Positions 1 through 5,044 of a stretch of 5,044 bases of DNA are shown here, piece after piece. The position numbers were made by a program, and so were the translations under genes. Under the pieces are notes generated by a model that did not search any database, was not told where the DNA came from, and was given only the letters and a program-made list of their open reading frames with translations. The DNA is from an uncultured Eubacteriales bacterium. GTDB taxonomy: Bacteria > Bacillota > Clostridia > Oscillospirales > Butyricicoccaceae. The stretch is taken from contig CAJKFC010000110.1 of the NCBI GenBank assembly GCA_905199135.1, positions 1 through 5,044 on the forward strand, written 5' to 3'. The stretch's first letter is position 1. Each line of letters starts with the position of its first letter.

Positions 1-352
1 CATCATGCTGATAACTCACGACCTGGGTGTTGTGGCAGAGATGTCCGAAAAGGTTGTCGTCATGTATCTCGGCAAAGTAGTCGAGGAAGCCGATGTGGTT
101 GAGTTGTTCAAAAATCCCAAGCACCCCTATACTTTGGGACTTATGAAATCAATACCCACTCTGAACACCCCGAAGGGAAGACTTTATACAATAGAAGGAA
201 CTATCGCCACGGCAGACAACAGACCGTCGGGATGCGGTTTCCATCCCCGCTGTCCTTACGCCATGGAGATATGCAAGACACAGTCTCCCGAATATACATA
301 TCTTGAAAACGGACACAGATTTGCCTGTCATTTGAAAGAGGTGAAAATATGA
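1..352 (+). CDS. Oligopeptide/dipeptide ABC transporter ATP-binding protein, OppD/DppD type (C-terminal part only)
   Basis: This is the 3' end of an ATPase gene that is already open at the left edge: ATC for Ile precedes the Met codon at 5. About 116 residues remain, roughly the last third of a 320-340 residue family member. The fragment opens in the H-loop, where the switch histidine sits in ITHDLGVV, followed by the conserved VMYLGKVVE and HPYTLGLM blocks of peptide-importer ATPases. Its tail carries the oligopeptide/dipeptide transporter C-terminal domain. Counting from the Met at 5, cysteines fall at 77, 83, 90 and 108 (C-x5-C-x6-C-x17-C), a pattern reported to hold a [4Fe-4S] cluster in DppD-type proteins. 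It ends in TGA within ATGA, overlapping the next ATPase by 4 nt, so the two are translationally coupled. The usual partner arrangement is a membrane-bound D/F ATPase pair powering uptake of di- or oligopeptides through two permeases. The substrate cannot be read from this piece, and a nickel or other related importer is possible. Confidence 0.95.
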   Translation, partial: IMLITHDLGVVAEMSEKVVVMYLGKVVEEADVVELFKNPKHPYTLGLMKSIPTLNTPKGRLYTIEGTIATADNRPSGCGFHPRCPYAMEICKTQSPEYTYLENGHRFACHLKEVKI

Positions 353-1323
353 GCCAGATTCTCAAAGTAAACGATCTCAAGACTCACTATAAAATATCCA
401 AAGGTTTCTCTTTCAAGGACAAGGGTGCCATAAAGGCTGTCGACGGAGTCTCTTTTTATGTAAATGAAGGCGAGACCTTCGGCCTCGTGGGTGAGTCGGG
501 CTGCGGCAAGACAACTCTCGGCAAGACTATTTTGGGGCTTGTACCCACTACCTCCGGAAATGTTGAGTTTATGGGCAAGAACATAACAAATATTGAGCCG
601 GATGAGATGCGCGCCGTCAGAAGAAATCTTCAGGTCATATTCCAGGATCCTTACGGATGTCTCAATCCAAGAAAGACCGTTGAGAAGATAATCGGCGAGC
701 CTCTTGTGGTACATAAGATAGGCACAAAGGCCGAAAGAGCCGAAAGAGTCAGGGAACTTATGAAAGTCGTCGGTCTGTCGCCGACACACATATACAGATT
801 TCCACATGAGTTTTCCGGCGGACAGAGACAGCGTATAGGTATCGCAAGAGCTCTGGCGCTCAACCCCAGAATGATAATATGCGATGAGCCTGTGTCGGCT
901 CTCGATGTGTCGATTCAGTCACAGGTGCTCAACCTGCTCAACGACCTTCAGGACAAGTTCGGACTGACATATATTTTCATCGCCCACGGTCTGCCCGTAG
1001 TAAAATACATTTCCGACCGCATAGGTGTTATGTATTTGGGCAAGATGGTGGAGATGACCACATCTGACGCACTCTATCAGAAGCCCCTGCACCCGTATAC
1101 TCAGGCGCTGATGTCGGCAATTCCGATTCCCGACCCCACCAATGAGAAAGAGGAGATAATCCTTGAGGGCGAAATTCCCTCGCCTTTGAATCCTCCCTCG
1201 GGCTGTCACTTCCATACCCGTTGCCGTTTCTGTCAGGACATCTGCTCCAAAGAGGAGCCGCCCTTTATCGAAACCGAACCGGGACATTTTGTGGCCTGCT
1301 GGAAGGTAAACGGAAAGAAATAG
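349..1323 (+). CDS. Oligopeptide/dipeptide ABC transporter ATP-binding protein, OppF/DppF type
   Basis: This complete 324-residue protein is normal length for the family. It is the second ATPase of a peptide importer and couples ATP hydrolysis at the cytoplasmic face to substrate uptake. Visible motifs are Walker A GESGCGKT (residues 48-55), Q-loop Gln99 in FQD, signature FSGGQ (155-159), Walker B MIICDE (175-180), D-loop SALD (183-186) and switch His213. The C-terminal peptide-transporter domain has HPYTQALMSAIP (248-259) and cysteines 286, 292, 299 and 317, with the same C-x5-C-x6-C-x17-C spacing as the upstream ATPase plus an extra Cys295. The start ATG at 349 overlaps the previous stop and has a strong GAGGTG ribosome binding site at 338-343, 5 nt before it. 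One oddity is that the block after the switch His reads HGLPVV rather than the usual HDLxVV. It is the last gene of its operon, as a terminator follows. Family assignment is secure, but the substrate (oligopeptide, dipeptide or a related solute) is not determined. Confidence 0.96.
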   Translation: MSQILKVNDLKTHYKISKGFSFKDKGAIKAVDGVSFYVNEGETFGLVGESGCGKTTLGKTILGLVPTTSGNVEFMGKNITNIEPDEMRAVRRNLQVIFQDPYGCLNPRKTVEKIIGEPLVVHKIGTKAERAERVRELMKVVGLSPTHIYRFPHEFSGGQRQRIGIARALALNPRMIICDEPVSALDVSIQSQVLNLLNDLQDKFGLTYIFIAHGLPVVKYISDRIGVMYLGKMVEMTTSDALYQKPLHPYTQALMSAIPIPDPTNEKEEIILEGEIPSPLNPPSGCHFHTRCRFCQDICSKEEPPFIETEPGHFVACWKVNGKK

Positions 1324-1335
1324 CATAATACGATA

Positions 1336-1365
1336 AAAAGTCCGCTCTGTCGGACTTTTATCTTT
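1336..1365 (+). terminator. Rho-independent terminator after the peptide-transporter operon
   Basis: A perfect 9-bp stem, AAAAGTCCG (1336-1344) pairing with CGGACTTTT (1351-1359), closes a 6-nt loop. It starts 12 nt after the stop codon of the OppF-type gene. The U tract TTTTATCTTT is interrupted, and its first four T belong to the stem, so termination may be incomplete. Some read-through could supply transcription of the downstream pentapeptide-repeat gene. Confidence 0.82.
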
Positions 1366-1368
1366 GAC

Positions 1369-1373
1369 GGGAG
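1369..1373 (+). promoter_or_regulatory. Ribosome binding site that decides the GTG start of the pentapeptide-repeat gene
   Basis: GGGAG lies 9 nt before the GTG at 1383. An in-frame TGA at 1365-1367 blocks any longer reading frame, and the next in-frame ATG is around residue 110. GTG with this Shine-Dalgarno sequence is therefore the only sensible start for the full repeat domain. Confidence 0.65.
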
Positions 1374-1382
1374 ATTTTTGCC

Positions 1383-1997
1383 GTGTTTAAAAAGGAAAAC
1401 TACGAAAATCAGGATTTTTCGGAAATCGAGACCGACGACCTCGAGATATCAAGAGTAACATTTGAAAACTGCAGCTTTAAAGACGCCGATTTTACAGGCA
1501 CCGAGCTTGTAGCAGGCTGTATATTCAAGGACTGCAATTTTTCATCGGCAAAACTTAACGGAGTAAAATTCACCGCCTGCCGCTTTCAAAACTGTGAATT
1601 CAGATACGCTGTATTTTTCGGTACGGAGTTTCGGGAATGCACAGTGAGAGCCTGTTCTCTGGAGAGGGCAGACAGCGAACTTTTGGAGATAGCGGGCGGC
1701 GAATGGACAATGTGCAGCATGAGATACATGAGCTTTTACAAGCAGATATTTGAAAACACAGATTTTTCCGAAAGTGACATGACGGGAACGATATTTAAAA
1801 AGTGTACCGTAAAAAACTGCGTATTCAATGAGATAGTGAGCGACAACATGGCCTTTTTGGACTGCGATATAAGAAGCAGCGACATAAACGGAGCCGACCT
1901 CACCGTAATGAGCTTTGAAGGCTCAAAGATAGACCTTCAGCAATGTGTGCTGATAGCCGAGCAGCTGTCAAAAGCCTCTTTTGAACCGAGTGAATAA
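1383..1997 (+). CDS. Pentapeptide-repeat protein, acidic, with Qnr/MfpA-like features
   Basis: This 204-residue protein starts at GTG and is built almost wholly of quintets with a central F/L/I/V/M, in the A(D/N)Lxx style. Central residues run at 22, 27, 32, 37 and 42, slip by one residue near 43-46, then continue every five from 48 to 183: about 33 quintets, or eight coils of a right-handed quadrilateral beta-helix. Eleven of the twelve cysteines sit at the quintet's i-2 position. The final ~20 residues (LQQCVLIAEQLSKASF) look like a capping or dimerisation helix. By my count there are 36 acidic and 20 basic residues, so the protein is strongly negative. No signal peptide or membrane segment is visible, so it should be cytosolic. 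Rod shape, negative charge and C-terminal helix are features of the Qnr and MfpA proteins, which mimic DNA and protect gyrase. The ends (NCSFKDADFTGTEL; DINGADL...GSKID) also resemble Qnr as I remember it. Gyrase protection is an inference; many pentapeptide-repeat proteins have no known function. It lies alone between two terminators. Confidence 0.9.
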   Translation: MFKKENYENQDFSEIETDDLEISRVTFENCSFKDADFTGTELVAGCIFKDCNFSSAKLNGVKFTACRFQNCEFRYAVFFGTEFRECTVRACSLERADSELLEIAGGEWTMCSMRYMSFYKQIFENTDFSESDMTGTIFKKCTVKNCVFNEIVSDNMAFLDCDIRSSDINGADLTVMSFEGSKIDLQQCVLIAEQLSKASFEPSE

Positions 1998-1998
1998 T

Positions 1999-2030
1999 AA
2001 AAAAACAGACCGCTGAGCGGTCTGTTTTCT
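1999..2030. terminator. Bidirectional Rho-independent terminator between convergent genes
   Basis: A perfect 12-bp stem, AAAACAGACCGC (2002-2013) with GCGGTCTGTTTT (2017-2028), closes a 3-nt TGA loop. On the plus strand it follows the pentapeptide-repeat stop by a few bases, and the tail TTTTCTT is moderate. On the minus strand the same hairpin is followed by seven U (complement of the A run 1999-2005) and further U-rich sequence. It therefore also ends the transcript of the SLH protein, whose stop lies at 2038-2040. Confidence 0.9.
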
Positions 2031-2037
2031 TATTGTC

Positions 2038-4950
2038 TTAATAGAGCTTGTAGAGAAGTGAAGCTACCTCAACTCTTGTTATATTGTTGAGGGGTTTTAC
2101 AACATTGGCTCCTCCGTATCCCGTGACTATGTCGAGGGATTTGAGAAGGGCTATGTGGTCGTAGCTCCAGTAGGGAATGTCTCCGTCGTCGTCAAAACCG
2201 ATGGGATAGGGGGTGTAGGAATAACCTCTGTCAAGAGTTCTGCCCAAAATCGTCATGACCTGGGCGCGGCTTATGCTGTTCTGGGGGAGAAATACATTTC
2301 CTTCCTCGGTGACGCTTCCCTTCATAATGCCGAGAGAGTAGAGAGCTTTGACATGGGGGAGAGCCCATTCGCTTATCTTTTCGGCGTCCTTGAAGGGCAG
2401 CTCGACATCATTATAGAGAGATGTGTCAACACCAAGATATCTCGATATCATTGTGGCCACCATTTCATTGCTGGCGTTGTCCATGGGGTTGAAGAGAGTT
2501 GTCTCCGAGAAAATGCCCTGAGAGGTCAAAACGCTGACATATGCCTTTGCCCAGCTGTCGGTCATGTCTGTAAAGACGATGTCATACTGCTCGGGGGCGA
2601 TATCAAAGGAGGCTTTTGAGAGATTGCCGTAAAAGTCTTCGGCAAATACCGAAATACGGTGGGGTTTGCCGTCAGAGGGAGCGGTAAAACTCAGAGCCCT
2701 GTTGCTCTCGGTGTAATTGCAGGCAGCACTCTTGCCGTCCACAGTCAGTCTCACCGATTTGAGAGGGAGAACCGTCTCGTCATATATTGAGATGTTGTAG
2801 TTTCCGTCCGATATTCCTATGAGCTGAATGACAGGGGGTGTGGTATCCGATGAGGAATCATATATTCCGAAAACATTGTCCAAATATACGATGACATTTC
2901 CTTCGGTTCTGACGGTTACCGACGCCGAAGAAGAGGGAATGCTTACAAGTTGGTTTTTCCAGTTTGCGGTGTTTTCCAGTTTGACTGACGAAACTGTCGT
3001 GCCGTCATTGACAAATTCAAGGTATACGGAGCTTTCGCCTGTAATCTTATACCAGAATGAGAGGTTCTTTGTGCCCGACTTAACGGAGAAGGGAAGAGTA
3101 AAGACTGCGCTTTCACCTGTCGAGGAAAGGGCGAGAGATTTTTTGCCGAATCTCACATTGTCGAGGTTGGAATCTACAAGGGCGGAAGCTGTATTTTCGG
3201 GAGTGGAGACAACCGAGCAGTTAAAGCCGTTTTCAAAGTTTTCGATCTGATAGGGCTCGCTGCCGACCTTTATATTCACTGTGACGCTCTTGGAACCTGC
3301 CGAAAGAGTAAGTGTACCCGAGGTGCCCTGAGAGGACGATGCCGTAAAAGTGCCGTCCTCGTCCACAGTGCCGCAGTTTCCTGTAACAGTCCAGGAGTAA
3401 TCGCTGTCGGTACTTTCAACCTTACGGCTCTTATAGAATGCGAGGGTATCAAGCTCCATGGTTTCGGAAGCAGCGAGAGAAATGGATGCGCCGTCATTTA
3501 CGACAGATCCGTTTCTAAGCATGAACAGTCTGTCCGGGGCCGATATGACGGTATATACCGCGGGGGTTATGTTCAGAGAAGAGGACGATGCCTTCATCGT
3601 GACCTCTCCCGCTTCAAGAGGCATTGAATATGTCTTGCCGTCCATAGAACCGCTGCTGTAATTGAAGGACGCGTCGACCTCGCCGTGGCCGTTGAAGCCG
3701 TCGTCATAGCTGAGGACATAGGGAGTTATCTTGCTGCCTGTCAGATATACGCCGTCCATGGGGTAAACCTGACCTTTTGTTGCATTTGTAACCGAGGTCT
3801 TGTTTACAAAGAGAATGTATGTGGCGCAGTTTCTCAGGCTGCCCTCCGAAGGGCTGTTTGTGACATAGCAGTCGGTATCGCCGGGCATCCGGACGGTTAT
3901 GGCGGTGCTTCCGCCGCCGTCGAGATTGATTACATCTGTATAGCCCTGATCTATCAGCATCTGGGCGCAGTCTTTAAGACTGAGACCTACGCTTGTGTGG
4001 GCCTGACGGCCGTCTACGGCGTAGATTTTAAAACTGCCGTCCTCTTTTACGCCCATAACGGTTCTCGGAGCGGTACCGCTGACGGCGTACTGGGTGAGTG
4101 AGCCGTCTATGGCCAGCATATCGCCGCCGCCTGTTGCGAATTCGGCGTTTTCAAAAGGCTCGAGAGCCGAGCTGAAAAACTCCAGCTTTTCACCGACGGT
4201 AAGCACCGATATGTCGTACTGGCCCTTGTAGCTGTCGTTATATGTCATGACATACTGGGTGTCGGAAAGCTTTTCGCTGCCGCTTTTCCAGCCTACCGAT
4301 ACAACGGTAAACTCTGCTCTTTCGCCGATTTTCAAGGGAGAGGGATCGCTCTTTTCCAAAACCACCATCGTTCCTCCGAGGCTGGTCTTGGTATCGGAGG
4401 CATAGCTGCCGTTGAAAAGATGTATGCCGTTTCCGGTGCGGTCCTTGTTGAGAGCATATATGGGGAATACCTCTCCTGTGGACTTGGAAGTCATGGTCAT
4501 TCCCATATAGGGAGTTCCCGCATAGGCCTTTCCGTCTTTGGAAAATGCCACGCCGTTCCACTGGCCGTCAGAGCTTATGAGAGCTCCGTTTTTAATGACT
4601 ATGCCTGTGGGAATACCGGTAGTCATATTGAAAAAGTCGGCGTTTACTGCGCCCAAAACCGAGTATCCGTTGTTTTCGGCGTGCTTGACTACGGTGTTGA
4701 TATTGCTCTTGCCGTAGAGGTTGTTGCCGTATTCCACTATGGGGAGCACCGAGGTGTTGGGCGCGTAGTCAAAGGCAAAGCTCTGAAGTCTGTTATAGCC
4801 CGTATAGTCCTCGGTTTCTTCGGAATAGGTGAGACCTATTCCGACCTGTATATCCTGCACATAGCTGTCGCCGTTCTCGGCATATGACAGAGGGGCGGAC
4901 AGCGAGAAGAGAAGGGATAAAATCAAAACGAGAGAGAGGGATTTTTTCAT
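2038..4950 (-). CDS. Exported SLH-domain protein with a phosphodiester glycosidase (NAGPA-type) domain
   Basis: This complete 970-residue protein starts at ATG after an AAAGGA ribosome binding site. Residues 1-24 are a Sec signal peptide (MKK, hydrophobic core, likely cleavage after SYA). Residues ~95-383 form the NAGPA/phosphodiester glycosidase domain: NADFFNMTTG (103-112), GGGDMLAIDGS (274-284), PRTVMG (295-300), YAVDGR (310-315) and the hallmark NLDGGGS (342-348). The family is named for the human enzyme that removes GlcNAc from GlcNAc-1-phospho-mannose; bacterial members are thought to cut sugar-1-phosphate diesters. Then come Ig/BIG2-like sequence (~390-563), a galactose-binding-like module (~568-698, from NFENGF to YLDNVFGIY), another Ig-like domain (~704-785) and three SLH domains (~790-840, 850-908, 917-970) that should anchor it to a secondary cell-wall polymer. 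The SLH TRAE motifs are all altered: SNEM, SRAQ and TRVE. Six cysteines are unusual for an exported Bacillota protein. It is probably co-transcribed with the SEC-C gene 31 nt upstream. The family call is secure, but the natural substrate is unknown. Confidence 0.93.
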   Translation of the reverse strand: MKKSLSLVLILSLLFSLSAPLSYAENGDSYVQDIQVGIGLTYSEETEDYTGYNRLQSFAFDYAPNTSVLPIVEYGNNLYGKSNINTVVKHAENNGYSVLGAVNADFFNMTTGIPTGIVIKNGALISSDGQWNGVAFSKDGKAYAGTPYMGMTMTSKSTGEVFPIYALNKDRTGNGIHLFNGSYASDTKTSLGGTMVVLEKSDPSPLKIGERAEFTVVSVGWKSGSEKLSDTQYVMTYNDSYKGQYDISVLTVGEKLEFFSSALEPFENAEFATGGGDMLAIDGSLTQYAVSGTAPRTVMGVKEDGSFKIYAVDGRQAHTSVGLSLKDCAQMLIDQGYTDVINLDGGGSTAITVRMPGDTDCYVTNSPSEGSLRNCATYILFVNKTSVTNATKGQVYPMDGVYLTGSKITPYVLSYDDGFNGHGEVDASFNYSSGSMDGKTYSMPLEAGEVTMKASSSSLNITPAVYTVISAPDRLFMLRNGSVVNDGASISLAASETMELDTLAFYKSRKVESTDSDYSWTVTGNCGTVDEDGTFTASSSQGTSGTLTLSAGSKSVTVNIKVGSEPYQIENFENGFNCSVVSTPENTASALVDSNLDNVRFGKKSLALSSTGESAVFTLPFSVKSGTKNLSFWYKITGESSVYLEFVNDGTTVSSVKLENTANWKNQLVSIPSSSASVTVRTEGNVIVYLDNVFGIYDSSSDTTPPVIQLIGISDGNYNISIYDETVLPLKSVRLTVDGKSAACNYTESNRALSFTAPSDGKPHRISVFAEDFYGNLSKASFDIAPEQYDIVFTDMTDSWAKAYVSVLTSQGIFSETTLFNPMDNASNEMVATMISRYLGVDTSLYNDVELPFKDAEKISEWALPHVKALYSLGIMKGSVTEEGNVFLPQNSISRAQVMTILGRTLDRGYSYTPYPIGFDDDGDIPYWSYDHIALLKSLDIVTGYGGANVVKPLNNITRVEVASLLYKLY

Positions 4951-4956
4951 ATTTTT

Positions 4957-4962
4957 TCCTTT
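4957..4962 (-). promoter_or_regulatory. Ribosome binding site of the SLH/NAGPA gene
   Basis: Read on the minus strand, AAAGGA sits 6 nt before the ATG at 4948-4950. It supports this start, which also gives a well-formed signal peptide (MKK followed directly by the hydrophobic core). No promoter or hairpin is visible in the 31 nt between this gene and the upstream stop at 4982. Confidence 0.75.
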
Positions 4963-4981
4963 CGTAGACAGGTGAGGGGGG

Positions 4982-5044
4982 TTATTTGCCGCAGCACTTC
5001 TTGTATTTGAGACCGCTTCCGCAGGGGCAGGGATCGTTTCTGCC
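4982..5044 (-). CDS. secA: SEC-C zinc-binding tail, probably the C-terminus of SecA (partial)
   Basis: The right edge, read on the minus strand, encodes the last 20 residues of a protein: GRNDPCPCGSG then LKYKKCCGK, followed by TAA (4982-4984). This is a complete SEC-C motif, C-x-C-x8-C-C, which binds zinc. In SecA, the ATPase motor of the Sec translocon, it forms the extreme C-terminus, contacting SecB in proteobacteria and ribosomes or other partners elsewhere. A motif that ends one residue after CCG and is preceded by GRNDP is the usual Bacillota SecA ending. A few other proteins, such as SEC-C-tailed methionine aminopeptidases and small SEC-C proteins, end the same way, so the symbol is likely but not proven. 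The gene continues beyond the window. Its stop is 31 nt before the start of the exported SLH protein on the same strand, so the two are probably transcribed together. Confidence 0.72.
   Translation of the reverse strand, partial: GRNDPCPCGSGLKYKKCCGK

Noticed and set aside
328..807. Minus-strand open frame of 159 codons opposite the OppF-type gene
   Set aside because: It is fully antisense to an ATPase with intact Walker and signature motifs and encodes no recognisable domain. The frames at 149-331, 651-863 and 919-1326 are likewise shadows.
1324..1329. CATAAT as a -10 box for the pentapeptide-repeat gene
   Set aside because: No -35-like hexamer lies at a proper distance upstream, and a transcript from here would start inside the terminator stem.
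1364..1369. TTGACG as a -35 box
   Set aside because: It is 13 nt before the start codon, so any -10 would fall inside the coding sequence. It is more likely chance within the spacer.
1383..1997. Quintet repeats as a DNA tandem repeat or CRISPR-like array
   Set aside because: The periodicity exists at the protein level only. The nucleotide units differ and there are no conserved repeats with unique spacers.
2155..2619. Open frame on the plus strand, 154 codons, inside the SLH region
   Set aside because: It lies antisense to the clearly coding SLH domains, has no convincing ribosome binding site or recognisable domain, and is a shadow of codon bias. The same applies to the plus-strand frames at 2828-3250, 3458-3661, 3685-4101 and 4420-4887.
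4974..4981. G-rich run (GAGGGGGG) between the SEC-C and SLH genes as a G-quadruplex or regulatory site
   Set aside because: It is a single G run with no further tracts nearby, so it cannot form a quadruplex alone, and no hairpin is visible.

Overview
The window looks like chromosomal DNA of a Gram-positive Clostridia-type Bacillota, probably a gut or anaerobic lineage. The evidence is the style of the oligopeptide-transporter ATPases, an SLH-anchored surface protein with a Gram-positive style signal peptide, a SEC-C tail typical of Bacillota SecA, AGGA/GAGGTG ribosome binding sites, roughly half G+C, and heavy use of ATA and AGA codons. This placement is inferred from style only, as no rRNA or other marker gene is present. 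I see no mobile element, CRISPR array, tRNA or rRNA.

Layout. On the plus strand, 1-1323 holds the end of an Opp/Dpp-type peptide ABC transporter operon: the 3' end of an OppD/DppD-type ATPase, translationally coupled by an ATGA overlap to a complete OppF/DppF-type ATPase. The permease and binding-protein genes presumably lie to the left. A hairpin terminator (about 1336-1365) closes this unit. A GTG-started 204-residue pentapeptide-repeat protein (1383-1997) follows at once. It is acidic, has cysteines stacked with a 20-residue period, and its C-terminal end resembles the Qnr/MfpA gyrase-protection group. A strong, probably bidirectional terminator (about 1999-2030) separates it from the convergent minus-strand unit.

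The minus strand (2038-5044) reads from right to left. It starts with the last 20 codons of a SEC-C-tailed protein, most likely SecA, followed after 31 nt by a 970-residue exported protein. That protein has a signal peptide, a phosphodiester glycosidase (NAGPA-type) domain, Ig-like and carbohydrate-binding-like modules, and three C-terminal SLH domains. It is best read as a cell-wall-anchored enzyme acting on sugar-1-phosphate diester bonds of an unknown surface glycan.

The transporter genes and the secA-like/SLH pair are recognisable families. The parts least explained by known biology are the small Cys-ladder pentapeptide protein and the substrate of the NAGPA-SLH protein. I found no clear sign of a wholly new multi-gene system in these 5 kb.
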